Positions 1-8,018 of a DNA stretch of 10,479 nt are shown here, one piece after another. The stretch spans positions 1 to 10,479 of the forward strand of contig WFUK01000160.1 in assembly GCA_015485015.1 (NCBI GenBank). Direction: 5' to 3'. The stretch is from Paracoccaceae bacterium. GTDB lineage: Bacteria; Pseudomonadota; Alphaproteobacteria; Rhodobacterales; Rhodobacteraceae. The notes below the pieces were generated by a model. The model worked only from the letters and a program-made list of their open reading frames with translations. It did not search any database and was not told where the DNA came from. Made by a program: the position numbers and the translations under genes. Numbering within the stretch: position 1 is the first letter of the stretch; every line of letters starts with the position of its first letter.

Positions 1-135
1 GAATGGGAAGACCTTGGCAGCGAGACATTCGTGGGCGCGGGCCAGCGGCTATTCGCGACTGACGCAGGCGATCTGGCCTTGATGGATCTGCGCGAGGTTG
101 TTTTTAATACCGGTCAAGAGGCTGCGGATGAATGA
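1..135 (+). CDS. tagJ: TagJ/ImpE-family T6SS accessory protein, C-terminal part (partial)
   Basis: Frame 1 is open from the first base to a TGA at 133-135 and gives the last 44 residues of a protein that begins outside the window. The visible end has a Trp (residue 2), then VGAGQRLF (11-18) and LMDLREVVF (27-35). This matches what I recall of the ImpE/SciE (TagJ, HsiE1) family C-terminus, which has a G-x-GQR motif followed by an L-x-x-RE-x-x-F strand. In Pseudomonas aeruginosa the family member HsiE1 binds the small sheath subunit TssB and is an accessory, not core, T6SS component. Being directly upstream of tssE, as in the P. aeruginosa H1 cluster, supports the call. The stop overlaps the tssE start by 8 nt, which implies translational coupling. 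With only 44 residues visible, the family assignment is probable and not certain. Confidence 0.75.
   Translation, partial: EWEDLGSETFVGAGQRLFATDAGDLALMDLREVVFNTGQEAADE
116..121 (+). promoter_or_regulatory. Ribosome binding site deciding the tssE start
   Basis: AAGAGG lies 6 nt upstream of the ATG at 128, inside the end of tagJ. It supports the ATG over the upstream in-frame TTG at 98, which has no comparable Shine-Dalgarno and would extend the protein by ten residues not expected in TssE. Confidence 0.6.
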
Positions 136-622
136 GCTTGGCGACAAAGAACGGCTTCAGCCATCTTTGCTTGACCGGCTGACGGATTTCGAGCCATCGG
201 AAATTAAGGAAAACGCGCGCGACCAGATCATTGATATCCGGCAATTGCGCGAGATTGTGCTGCGCGATCTGGGCTGGCTGCTGAATACGGTGAACCAGGA
301 AGAAGCGATAGACCCCGATCAATACCCCCATGCCTATAATTCCACCCTGAATTACGGCATCACCGATATCGCCGGTAAAAAAGCCGCCGAGGCCCGCCCC
401 TATGAGCTGGAGCGGATGATCAAGGTGGCGATCGAGGCCTATGAGCCGCGCATCGTGAAGGGCAGCTTGGAGGTGCGACTGGCCACGGTCGAGGAAGGCG
501 CGCAATCGAGCATCTCGTTTAATATTCACGCTGAATTATGGGCGCAGCCCGTGCCGGTCGAGGTTTTTATGCGCACCGAGCTGGATCTGGCTTCAGGCGA
601 TATGCATGTGGCGAAAGGATAG
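128..622 (+). CDS. tssE: T6SS baseplate subunit TssE (gp25/HsiF-like)
   Basis: TssE is the T6SS counterpart of phage T4 gp25. It forms the cytoplasmic baseplate wedge with TssF/TssG and nucleates TssB/TssC sheath assembly. The 164-residue product is of normal family length. Visible family signatures are RLQPSLLDRL (9-18), LREIVLRDLGWLLNT (40-54), the STLNYGITDIAG stretch (72-83) and the gp25-type EPRI motif at 106-109. The C-terminal half (about 110-160) has alternating hydrophobic residues consistent with a beta sheet. I chose ATG at 128 because AAGAGG precedes it at good spacing and the family N-terminus begins near MNE. The start overlaps the tagJ stop and the stop is 3 nt before tssF, so the three genes are almost certainly cotranscribed. 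No missing motif or truncation is seen. Confidence 0.93.
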   Translation: MNELGDKERLQPSLLDRLTDFEPSEIKENARDQIIDIRQLREIVLRDLGWLLNTVNQEEAIDPDQYPHAYNSTLNYGITDIAGKKAAEARPYELERMIKVAIEAYEPRIVKGSLEVRLATVEEGAQSSISFNIHAELWAQPVPVEVFMRTELDLASGDMHVAKG

Positions 623-625
623 CCC

Positions 626-2512
626 ATGGACACGCGGATTCTGAAGAAATACGAAGAAGAGCTGGCCTATATGCGCGAGATGGGTCAGGAATTCGCCGAA
701 TCCTATCCCAAAATCGCGGGGCGCCTGGGCATGGACGGGGTCGAGATTTCCGATCCCTATGTCGAGCGGATGATGGAGGGGTTTGCCTTCATGGCCGCCC
801 GCGTGCAGCTGGAGCTGGACCTGCAATATCCGGTTTTGACCCAGCATTTGCTAGAGATTATCTATCCGCATTATCTAGCCCCGACTCCGAGCATGCTGAT
901 CGCCAAGCTCCAGCCCGATCCGGCGCAAGGCAGCATGGAGGACGGCTTCACCATCAAGCGCGGCAGCACCCTGCGCAGCCCGCTGCGCGATGGTGATAAT
1001 ACCGCCTGCCAATTCCGCACCGCGCATGACGTAACCCTCTGGCCGATCGAGATTTCCGAAGCCGAATATCTGGGCGGGCGCGGCGAGGTGATCGCCGCGG
1101 GCGTGGGCGATAATCGCGAGGTTAAAGCCGCGATCCGGCTGCGGCTCAAAAGCATCGGCGCGCAGGGGCTGGCGGATCTGTCGCTCGACGAGCTAACCCT
1201 GTTCATGACCGGCGCGGGCTGGGAGCCTTGGAAGCTGTTTGAGCATATCGCCAATGATGGCATTCAGGTGGCGGGCCGATCAACGGATCCCAGAAATGAC
1301 TGGAGCTATATTAACCGCTGGAACACGATCGAGGCCACCGGCCATGCCCCCGAGCAGGCGATGCTGCCCTTTCCGGGCCAGAGCTTTGACGGCTACCGGC
1401 TGTTGCAAGAGTATTACGCCCTGCCAAACCGCTATTTCTTTACAAAAATCGGGGGGTTGCGGCCGATCTTGCAGCAGGTAAAGGGCAGTGACGAGGTCGA
1501 TATTTATATCCTGCTCAAGCAATCTTCCTCAAGCCTAAGTGCGGTGATCGAGGCTGGTTCCTTTGAGCTATTCGCCACCCCCGCCGTCAATCTTTTTGAA
1601 AAGCGCTGTGATCGGGTGCATGTAACGGGGCGGGATGTGGATTACCAGATCGTGGCTGATCGCACCGCGCCGATGGATTTCGAGATCTATTCGGTGGACT
1701 CCGTGACGGGGATTTCCGCTGAGGGTAAAGACGATATCAACTTTGAAGCCTTCTATTCCGCCGATGATCTAACGGCGGCGGGCGAGAATTATAGCGCATA
1801 TTATGCCCTGCGCCGCCGCATGCGCCAGCGCTCCGAGCGCCAGCGGCTAAAAGGCACGCGCACCTCTTATCTGGGCGCGGATCTGCATATCAATCTGGTG
1901 GATCAGATGCAGGCGCCTTATGGCGGCGATATCGAACAGCTGGCGATCAAGGCCATGGTGACCAATCGCGACCTGCCGATGCTGTTGAGCATTGGCAAGC
2001 ATGAAACCGATTTCGAGCTGCCCGATGGCGGGCCGGTAAGCGCGGTTACGGCGCTCACCCCCATCACCCGCCCGCGCGCCAGCTTGGCGGTGGAGGGCGA
2101 TAGCGCATGGCGGCTGATCTCGCATCTTAGCCTGAATTACCTGTCCATTTCCGAGACCGACCGTGGCAATCCGGCCGCCGCCATTCGCGAGCTTCTGGGC
2201 ATTTATGGCCCGCTCGGGGATAAATCCCTTGCCAAGCAGCTAGAGGGGATCACGCGGGTCTGGACGGTGCCGATTGTGCGCCGCATGGCCGACGAGGTGC
2301 TATCCACAGCGGTGCGCGGCCTTGAGGTGAATGTGGAATTTGACGAGAGTTTTTACGAGGGCACCGGCGTTTATGTCTTGGGCTTGGTGCTTCAACAGTT
2401 TTTTGCAAAATATGTTTCGGTGAACAGTTTTACCGAGACGGTTATTCATAGTCCGGATCGGGGAGAAATAGCACGGTGGCCAGCGATGAGCGGAAAGCGG
2501 CGGGTGATCTGA
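626..2512 (+). CDS. tssF: T6SS baseplate subunit TssF (ImpG/VasA)
   Basis: TssF is the largest wedge protein of the T6SS baseplate. It pairs with TssG and contacts TssE, TssK and the VgrG spike. The 628-residue length fits the family. The N-terminus is very characteristic: YEEELAYMREMGQEFAESYP (9-28), a DPYVERMMEGFAFMAARVQL stretch (43-62), and LTQHLLEIIYPHYLAPTPSM (71-90). The C-terminus keeps SVNSFTETV (598-606), followed by RGEIARWP and a basic end. The ATG at 626 follows GAAAGGA (613-619) at 6-nt spacing and sits 3 nt after the tssE stop. The 3' end overlaps tssG by 37 nt. No frameshift or internal stop is present, and no signal peptide or membrane segment is expected or seen, since it is a cytoplasmic assembly protein. 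Confidence 0.95.
   Translation: MDTRILKKYEEELAYMREMGQEFAESYPKIAGRLGMDGVEISDPYVERMMEGFAFMAARVQLELDLQYPVLTQHLLEIIYPHYLAPTPSMLIAKLQPDPAQGSMEDGFTIKRGSTLRSPLRDGDNTACQFRTAHDVTLWPIEISEAEYLGGRGEVIAAGVGDNREVKAAIRLRLKSIGAQGLADLSLDELTLFMTGAGWEPWKLFEHIANDGIQVAGRSTDPRNDWSYINRWNTIEATGHAPEQAMLPFPGQSFDGYRLLQEYYALPNRYFFTKIGGLRPILQQVKGSDEVDIYILLKQSSSSLSAVIEAGSFELFATPAVNLFEKRCDRVHVTGRDVDYQIVADRTAPMDFEIYSVDSVTGISAEGKDDINFEAFYSADDLTAAGENYSAYYALRRRMRQRSERQRLKGTRTSYLGADLHINLVDQMQAPYGGDIEQLAIKAMVTNRDLPMLLSIGKHETDFELPDGGPVSAVTALTPITRPRASLAVEGDSAWRLISHLSLNYLSISETDRGNPAAAIRELLGIYGPLGDKSLAKQLEGITRVWTVPIVRRMADEVLSTAVRGLEVNVEFDESFYEGTGVYVLGLVLQQFFAKYVSVNSFTETVIHSPDRGEIARWPAMSGKRRVI
2460..2466 (+). promoter_or_regulatory. 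Ribosome binding site deciding the tssG GTG start
   Basis: GGGGAGA lies 9 nt upstream of the GTG at 2476, within the 3' end of tssF. The next in-frame ATG is some 60 codons later and would remove the conserved IFQALRLIE segment, so the GTG is the likely start. The ATG at 2486 is out of frame. Confidence 0.55.
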
Positions 2513-3687
2513 GCCGGTTTGACGCGCTCAAGGATCACCCCGAAAAATACCATATCTTTCAGGCGCTTCGCCTGATTGAAGCCCGCTATGCGGACCGCCC
2601 CCGCTTGGGGCGCTCCCGCCGGCCAAAGCAAGATCCGGTGCGGCTGAAACAGCGGGTGAGCATGGCCTTTTCCAGCTCCACATTGGCGCGGTTCGAGCCG
2701 GAAAACGAGGCAGATGGCACCCCCGGCGAGCTGGCGCAATATATGTTTGGCCTGTTTGGCCCGAATGGCCCGCTGCCGCTGCACCTGACCGAATATGCCT
2801 ATAACCGCCAGCATTCCTACCGTGACCCGACCTTCAAGGCCTTTGGCGATATGTTTCATCACCGGATGCTATCGCTGCTTTACCGCGCCTATGCTTCGGG
2901 CGAGCCGACCGCCAATTTTGACCGTGTCGAAGACGAGGATGATTTCGCCCAAAAGGTCGCGGCATTTGCCGGTCTGAAGGGTGCGGGCTTTGCCGCGCGC
3001 GATGCCATGCCCGATCTGGCCAAGCTGCGCTATGCGGGCCGGCTGGCCCATGGTACCCGCAACGAAGAGGGGCTTTTGGCGCTGATCTCGGATTTCTTTG
3101 GCGCGCCTGCCAGCATGGAAAGCTTTGTCGGCACTTGGCTGGAGCTGGACCAAAAAGACACATGGGAGCTTGGCAATCCGCATAAGCCCGCCAAGCTTGG
3201 TCAAAGCTGCTCAATCGGCACCAAGGTCTGGACACGACAGGCGAAATTCCGGTTTCGGGTCGGGCCGGTGGGGCTGGCGGATTATAAGCGGTTATTGCCG
3301 GGGGGGGACAGCCTGAAGCGGCTGAAAGCCTTGGTGCGCAATTATATGGGCGATGCCCTGATGTGGGATATGAACCTTGTATTAAAGGCGGGCGAGGCCG
3401 AGCCGGCGATACTGGGGCGGCTTTCAGCCAAGGCACCCGCCAAGGCCGAGCCGCCGCTGGATATGAACGCCACGGTGATAATACCCGCGCCCGCCAAAGC
3501 GCCAATTGAATTTAGCGAAGAAACCGAACCATTTCCGCCGCTTAGCGCTAAAAAAGGTCACAAAGCCGACACGCCATCAGCGCCGGAGGGGGTATACCTT
3601 GGCTGGACATCATGGCTAGGCACCCCACCGGACGATCAAGATCTGGATCAATTATACATAGCATCAGATGCACAAACGGGAGAGTAA
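2476..3687 (+). CDS. tssG: T6SS baseplate subunit TssG (ImpH/VasB) with an extended C-terminal linker
   Basis: TssG forms the structural core of the T6SS baseplate wedge together with two TssF copies. Family signatures are IFQALRLIEARY (27-38), DPVRLKQRVSMAF (53-65), FGLFGPNGPLPLHLTEY (91-107), LLPGGDSLKRL (273-283) and GWTSWLG (376-382), which normally closes the protein. At 403 residues it is longer than the roughly 330-360 typical as I recall. The excess lies between LVLKAGEAEP (301-310) and GWTSWLG, where residues about 315-372 are rich in Pro, Ala and Lys and look unstructured. The start is a GTG with a good Shine-Dalgarno. It overlaps tssF by 37 nt and ends 2 nt before clpV, consistent with coupled translation. 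A run of eight G bases (3300-3307) encodes part of the conserved LPGG turn. The family call is secure, and the linker is the only odd feature. Confidence 0.94.
   Translation: MASDERKAAGDLSRFDALKDHPEKYHIFQALRLIEARYADRPRLGRSRRPKQDPVRLKQRVSMAFSSSTLARFEPENEADGTPGELAQYMFGLFGPNGPLPLHLTEYAYNRQHSYRDPTFKAFGDMFHHRMLSLLYRAYASGEPTANFDRVEDEDDFAQKVAAFAGLKGAGFAARDAMPDLAKLRYAGRLAHGTRNEEGLLALISDFFGAPASMESFVGTWLELDQKDTWELGNPHKPAKLGQSCSIGTKVWTRQAKFRFRVGPVGLADYKRLLPGGDSLKRLKALVRNYMGDALMWDMNLVLKAGEAEPAILGRLSAKAPAKAEPPLDMNATVIIPAPAKAPIEFSEETEPFPPLSAKKGHKADTPSAPEGVYLGWTSWLGTPPDDQDLDQLYIASDAQTGE
3418..3591 (+). other. Low-complexity Pro/Ala/Lys-rich linker region of TssG
   Basis: This segment encodes TssG residues about 315-372. 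Repeated short blocks such as AKAPAKAEPP and PAPAKAP, with many Pro, Ala, Lys and acidic residues and few aromatics, suggest a disordered linker. It separates the main fold from the conserved terminal GWTSWLG element. In TssG proteins I know, this separation is much shorter. Confidence 0.6.
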
Positions 3688-3689
3688 AC

Positions 3690-6389
3690 ATGAGTGAAAT
3701 TAGCCGCGTCGCCCTATTCGGGAAGCTCAACAAGCTGGGATATAAGGGCATTGAAGGGGCCACGGTTTTTTGCAAAATGCGCGGCAATCCTTATGTCGAG
3801 CTGGTGCATTGGCTGCATCAGATCTTGCAGGGCCAAGATAGCGATATCCACCGGATCATCCAGCATTTTGATCTGGATGCAGGCCGCGTGGCCAAGGATT
3901 TCACCGATGCGCTGGATGCTTTGCCGCGCGGGGCCAGCAGCATTTCCGACCTCTCCCAGCATCTGGAGGACACGGTGGAGCGGGCATGGGTTTATGCCAG
4001 CCTGATGCATAAATCGCCGCAAATCCGCACGGGGCATTTGATTCTGGGCATGGTTAAAACCAAGGGTTTGATGGGGGCTTTGAGCGCTATTTCCCCCGAG
4101 TTCCGCAAGGTGAAAGCCGATGAGCTGGCGGATGACTTTTATGATATTTGCGAAGGCTCGCCCGAGGATGGTTTGGCCCCGCAAGACGGGGTCGGTGGCG
4201 GCGCTGTTCCGGGCGAAGCATCAGACGCGATGGCACCGGCGCAAATGGGCGCGGGGGAAGCGCTGGAGGCCTATTGCACCGACCTGACGGAAAAAGCGCG
4301 CAATGGCGAAATAGATGCGATTGTTGGCCGCGATGAGGAAATCCGGCAGATCGTCGATGTGCTGATGCGGCGGCGGCAGAATAACCCGATTTTGACAGGC
4401 GAAGCGGGCGTTGGCAAAACCGCCGTGGTCGAGGGCTTTGCGCTCAGGATTGCGCGCGGCGATGTGCCGCCTGCGCTTCAGGGGGCCAAATTGCTGGAGC
4501 TGGATGTGGGGCTGCTGCAAGCCGGGGCTTCGATGAAGGGCGAATTTGAAAACCGCCTCAAGCAGGTGATCGAGGAGGTGCAAAGCTCCGAAATTCCGAT
4601 CATCATGTTTATCGACGAAACCCACACCTTGGTGGGGGCGGGCGGCGCGGCTGGCACCGGCGATGCGGCCAACCTGCTAAAGCCCGCTTTGGCGCGCGGC
4701 ACCTTGCGGACCATCGGGGCGACGACTTGGGCCGAATATAAAAAGCATATCGAAAAAGATCCGGCGCTGACACGGCGCTTCCAGACCGTTGTTGTCGATG
4801 AACCCGACGAGCAAAAGGCGATTCTGATGATGCGCGGCATTACCGGAATGCTGGAAAAGCACCATAAGGTGCAGGTGCTGGATGAGGGCATCGAGGCCGC
4901 CGTGCGGCTTTCGGCGCGCTATATTCCGGCGCGGCAATTGCCGGATAAATCCGTCAGCCTGATCGATACCGCCTGTGCGCGCGTGGCGATTAGCCAGCAC
5001 GCGGTGCCAGCCGAGGTGGATGACAGCCAGCGCCGGATTGCGGCGCTGAAAACCGAGCTGGAGATCATCGGGCGGGATGAAACCGCTGGCTATGAGGGCC
5101 AAGATCGTCGCGAGCGGGTGGAAGCTGAAATGGCCGAGGAGCAGGTGCGGCTCGATGGGCTGACCCAGCGCTGGCAGGCGGAAAAGGTGATTGTGGACGA
5201 GATTTTGGACCTGCGCGCCAAGCTGCGCTCCGAGGGCGGCGAGGTTGATAGCGAAGGCGCGGCGGAAGCCCCTGAAGGGGCCGAGCTAAGCGATGAGGAT
5301 CGGGCCGAGCTGCTGGCCGCGCTCAAGGGCAAGCAAGCCGAGCTGGAAGCGCTGCAAGGCGAAACCGCGCTGATCCTGCCGATCGTGGACGAGCAGGCGA
5401 TTGCCAGCGTGGTTGGCGATTGGACGGGGATTCCCGTGGGCAAGATGGTCAAGGATGAAATCGACACCGTGCTGAATTTGGCCTCGGCGCTTTCCAAGCG
5501 CGTTATTGGTCAGGATCATGCGATGGAGATGATCGCCAAGCGGGTGCAAACCGCACGCGCCGGGCTGGATAATCCGAGCAAGCCGATTGGCGTGTTTATG
5601 CTGGCAGGGCCAAGCGGCGTTGGCAAAACCGAAACCGCGCTGGCCTTGGCCGAGGCGCTTTATGGCGGTGAGCAAAACATCATCACCATCAATATGAGCG
5701 AGTTTCAGGAGGCCCATACCGTGAGCAGCCTGAAAGGCGCGCCTCCGGGCTATGTGGGCTATGGCGAGGGCGGGATTTTAACCGAAGCCGTGCGTCGCAA
5801 GCCTTATTCGGTGGTGCTGCTCGACGAGGTCGAAAAAGCCCACTCGGATGTGCATGAGATCTTCTTTCAGGTGTTTGACAAGGGCATTATGGATGATGGC
5901 GAGGGCCGCTCGATTGATTTCAAGAACACCCTGATCCTGCTGACATCGAATGTCGGCTCCGAGCTGATTATGGATATGTGCGAAGATCCCGATCTGATGC
6001 CGGAACCGGAGGGCATTGCCAAAGCCATGCGCGAGCCGCTGCTGAAGGTTTTCCCCGCCGCGCTTTTGGGCCGGATCGTAACCATTCCTTATTATCCGCT
6101 TAGCCCCGATATGATCGGCCAAATCACCCGCTTGCAGCTTAATCGCATCGTGAAGCGCGTGCAGGAAAGCCACGGGGTGCCGCTTACATTTGACGATAGT
6201 GTGATTGATACCATCGTGGATCGTTGCCAAGAGCTGGAAAGCGGCGGGCGGATGATCGATTCAATTTTGACCAATTCGATGCTGCCGGAAATCTCGGGCG
6301 AGTTTTTGCGTCGGATGATGGAGGGCAAAGAAATTAACGCGGTGAATGTCAGCGTAGAAGACGGTGAATTTACCTACCAATTTAGCTAA
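3690..6389 (+). CDS. tssH: T6SS sheath-disassembly AAA+ ATPase TssH/ClpV
   Basis: ClpV is a hexameric double-ring Clp/Hsp100 ATPase. It recognises contracted TssB/TssC sheath and unfolds it so that subunits can be reused. The 899-residue product has the expected order: an N-terminal double Clp-N domain (about 1-160), an acidic Gly/Ala linker (about 165-205), D1, a coiled middle domain (about 410-560), D2 and a D2-small C-terminal domain. D1 has Walker A GEAGVGKT (237-244), Walker B ending D309-E310, and an RRF arginine-finger region (362-364). D2 has Walker A GPSGVGKT (640-647), the pore loop GYVGYGEGG starting at 687, and Walker B D712-E713. The LFGKLN start and the [11 protein letters not shown] segment are ClpV-like rather than ClpB-like. 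The ATG at 3690 follows GGGAGAG (3678-3684). Longer in-frame starts from 3612 lie inside tssG and are unlikely. All catalytic motifs are intact. Confidence 0.95.
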   Translation: MSEISRVALFGKLNKLGYKGIEGATVFCKMRGNPYVELVHWLHQILQGQDSDIHRIIQHFDLDAGRVAKDFTDALDALPRGASSISDLSQHLEDTVERAWVYASLMHKSPQIRTGHLILGMVKTKGLMGALSAISPEFRKVKADELADDFYDICEGSPEDGLAPQDGVGGGAVPGEASDAMAPAQMGAGEALEAYCTDLTEKARNGEIDAIVGRDEEIRQIVDVLMRRRQNNPILTGEAGVGKTAVVEGFALRIARGDVPPALQGAKLLELDVGLLQAGASMKGEFENRLKQVIEEVQSSEIPIIMFIDETHTLVGAGGAAGTGDAANLLKPALARGTLRTIGATTWAEYKKHIEKDPALTRRFQTVVVDEPDEQKAILMMRGITGMLEKHHKVQVLDEGIEAAVRLSARYIPARQLPDKSVSLIDTACARVAISQHAVPAEVDDSQRRIAALKTELEIIGRDETAGYEGQDRRERVEAEMAEEQVRLDGLTQRWQAEKVIVDEILDLRAKLRSEGGEVDSEGAAEAPEGAELSDEDRAELLAALKGKQAELEALQGETALILPIVDEQAIASVVGDWTGIPVGKMVKDEIDTVLNLASALSKRVIGQDHAMEMIAKRVQTARAGLDNPSKPIGVFMLAGPSGVGKTETALALAEALYGGEQNIITINMSEFQEAHTVSSLKGAPPGYVGYGEGGILTEAVRRKPYSVVLLDEVEKAHSDVHEIFFQVFDKGIMDDGEGRSIDFKNTLILLTSNVGSELIMDMCEDPDLMPEPEGIAKAMREPLLKVFPAALLGRIVTIPYYPLSPDMIGQITRLQLNRIVKRVQESHGVPLTFDDSVIDTIVDRCQELESGGRMIDSILTNSMLPEISGEFLRRMMEGKEINAVNVSVEDGEFTYQFS

Positions 6390-6402
6390 AATATAAACAA
6401 CC

Positions 6403-6408
6403 GGAGAG
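6403..6408 (+). promoter_or_regulatory. Ribosome binding site deciding the orf1 start
   Basis: GGAGAG is 6 nt from ATG 6415 but only 3 nt from the adjacent in-frame GTG 6412, so ATG 6415 is the preferred start. Confidence 0.55.
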
Positions 6409-6414
6409 AGCGTG

Positions 6415-7947
6415 ATGAAAAAAGGTGCTGTGCCAGAACTGAACCACAAGTGGTGGTCAAAAAACAAAGCCAAAACCATGGGGAAAACCGGATTGGGCAA
6501 TGCTCTGAAGGATTACGAGGTCGCGGTCGAGCGCAATGATCCGGTGAAAATGCAGAAGGCGCTTTCGGATGTGAAGAAAAAGCTGCCGGTGGCGCTGAAT
6601 GCCTGTAACAAGAAATTGCATGCCGAGACGATTGCCGGGATCAAGAAATACCCGTCCGTTATTCAAAAGGCGGAGGTTGCGCTCAAAAAGCGCATCGCCG
6701 ATCAGGCGAGCGCACCGGCGGCCACGCCCAAGCAAAAGGTTGGCAAGGATGTAACGATCTGGAAATGGGACGTTTCCAAAGAGGTTCTCAAGAAATATTC
6801 GCCGGATTGGCTGGAAAACTTTAAAGGTTATGAGCTGAAACTGACCTTGAATGACGATATTCTGGATGTGCTGGAAAAAGAAGGGGATTATGTAACGCCG
6901 CAGCAAATGGTCGATGACGTGCAGGCCAAGGGCAAGGAGGTGGTGGAGGATTTGGTTAAGGTGTTAAAAAGTATTGATGCCTCGTCCAAAGGAAAATCCC
7001 CGCAAGACGTCGACAAGCTTCGGGCTAAATTCAAGCCCTTTGCCGAGATGACGATTCGAAAAAAAGCCAAGGAGATCGAAAAAATACCGAAGCAGCGCTG
7101 GGACAAATTTGTAGCGCGCAAAACCCAATATAAGGATTATAAAATCAAGGCCGGGCTTGATGTGGCCGTGGGGGTGCTGGGCACAGCCGGGGCGGCAGCG
7201 GGCATCGTTGGCTCTGGCGGGGCCGGCTTGGCGCTGGGCATTGTGGCGCTGGTGCGCTCGGTGGCGGGGCTGACCAAGCAGATATATGATCTGGCGCAAG
7301 AGGCCGAAGGGGTGGAGAAAAACCTGAAGAAAGATCTGGATACCTTGATGAAGCGCTATGTCAATGCCGATGGCGAAGCCAAGAAAGCGCAGGGCCGCGA
7401 GGAGATGGGGGCCTCGGTGTTAAAAGGCATCCTTGGCACCGATGCGCCATTTTTGGCGACCTTGCCAAAATGCAGCTCGAATTATGAGCTTTGGGACAAC
7501 AAGGCGGCAGGGCTTTCTGTGGCGGGGCGCAAGCTTTCCGTGAATATCACCAAGGGGTTGGCGGCTTGCGACAAGCTGGAAAAGCAGATTAAAAATGCTG
7601 AAAATGTGAAGGCGCGCAAGGTGCTGGACAAGCTGCGCAAGGGCCGCACCGCGCTCGACAAATCGCTGAACCAATGTTCGACCATGATGGCGCGGGTTTC
7701 GAAAGCCGAGAAAAATATGCCCAAGCTGAAGACCGTTCTGGATGCGCTGAATGCCAGCAATCCGCAATACGCCAAAATCTTTGACAAGGTGTTTCCGGCG
7801 GTGGTGAACCTAACACTTTCCGGCGCATCTGCCGGTGTCGGATTTTCGGAGGCAAAATCTACCCTCGAATTTGTGAATACCAGCCTTGGCCTGTTTAATG
7901 ATATCGCAGCCGAGGGGGAATCTGCACTGGAGGAATATCTGGGTTAG
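6415..7947 (+). CDS. Lysine-rich helical protein with a central Gly/Ala hydrophobic segment, unknown family (Orf1)
   Basis: I do not recognise this 510-residue protein as any core T6SS component. It is lysine-rich (76 Lys by my count, about 15%) and mostly looks alpha-helical. Residues about 24-96 form charged helices. A short Pro/Ala/Gln linker (98-108) leads into a Trp-containing segment (TIWKWDV, 114-120). Long helices follow at about 160-245. Residues 250-280 are wholly uncharged and Gly/Ala/Val/Leu-rich, flanked by D249 and R281, then more charged helices at about 285-330 and 370-445. The C-terminal 60 residues are less charged and Gly/Ser/Ala-containing. No signal peptide is seen. A central hydrophobic segment within long amphipathic helices resembles helical pore-forming or membrane-inserting proteins, so a T6SS cargo or membrane-associated accessory role is possible. 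It starts 25 nt after clpV, so it is probably in the same operon. The function is inference only. Confidence 0.85.
   Translation: MKKGAVPELNHKWWSKNKAKTMGKTGLGNALKDYEVAVERNDPVKMQKALSDVKKKLPVALNACNKKLHAETIAGIKKYPSVIQKAEVALKKRIADQASAPAATPKQKVGKDVTIWKWDVSKEVLKKYSPDWLENFKGYELKLTLNDDILDVLEKEGDYVTPQQMVDDVQAKGKEVVEDLVKVLKSIDASSKGKSPQDVDKLRAKFKPFAEMTIRKKAKEIEKIPKQRWDKFVARKTQYKDYKIKAGLDVAVGVLGTAGAAAGIVGSGGAGLALGIVALVRSVAGLTKQIYDLAQEAEGVEKNLKKDLDTLMKRYVNADGEAKKAQGREEMGASVLKGILGTDAPFLATLPKCSSNYELWDNKAAGLSVAGRKLSVNITKGLAACDKLEKQIKNAENVKARKVLDKLRKGRTALDKSLNQCSTMMARVSKAEKNMPKLKTVLDALNASNPQYAKIFDKVFPAVVNLTLSGASAGVGFSEAKSTLEFVNTSLGLFNDIAAEGESALEEYLG
7150..7272 (+). other. Candidate membrane-inserting hydrophobic segment in Orf1
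   Basis: The region encodes Orf1 residues 246-286. Residues 250-280 contain no charged side chain and consist largely of Gly, Ala, Val, Leu and Ile, with a Gly-Ser-Gly-Gly break near 266-269 that could be the turn of a helical hairpin. The flanks are strongly charged. Two short helices could cross a membrane, or the segment could pack as a soluble helical core. Confidence 0.5.
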
Positions 7948-7963
7948 GTATTTTAGCTTATAA

Positions 7964-7985
7964 AGAGGGGCGGTTTTGCCCCTCT
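7964..7985 (+). terminator. Perfect 8-bp hairpin between orf1 and orf2 (weak terminator, attenuator or mRNA-stability element)
   Basis: AGAGGGGC (7964-7971) pairs exactly with GCCCCTCT (7978-7985) around a six-base GGTTTT loop. On the + strand the downstream bases are GGATTG, so the T-tract of a standard intrinsic terminator is missing. This favours partial termination or stabilisation of the upstream transcript over a full stop. It lies in the longest junction of the cluster (71 nt), so orf2, the channel and tssB could be expressed at a level different from the upstream genes. Confidence 0.5.
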
Positions 7986-8018
7986 GGATTGAGGCAATTG
8001 ATTTGAGAGGCGCGAATA

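Noticed and set aside
98..127. Upstream TTG start extending TssE by ten residues
   Set aside because: There is no Shine-Dalgarno at suitable spacing, the ATG at 128 has AAGAGG, and the extension is not typical of TssE.
538..996. 152-codon + strand frame across the tssE/tssF junction
   Set aside because: It is a +1/+2 shadow of tssF with Arg/Ala/Gly-rich translation, and tssE and tssF signatures occupy the other frames.
2834..3505. 223-codon open frame on the minus strand opposite tssG
   Set aside because: It is antisense to a clearly conserved tssG, its translation is Pro/Arg/Ala-rich low-information sequence with no recognisable domain, and it arises from GC-rich codon bias.
3612..3689. 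Longer ClpV start inside tssG
   Set aside because: The extra residues are a readthrough of the tssG 3' end in another frame, and the ATG at 3690 has a strong GGGAGAG and gives the usual ClpV N-terminus.
7964..7985. Full intrinsic terminator ending the T6SS operon
   Set aside because: The stem is good but no T-tract follows on the + strand, and same-strand genes ending in core tssB continue downstream, so a complete stop is unlikely.
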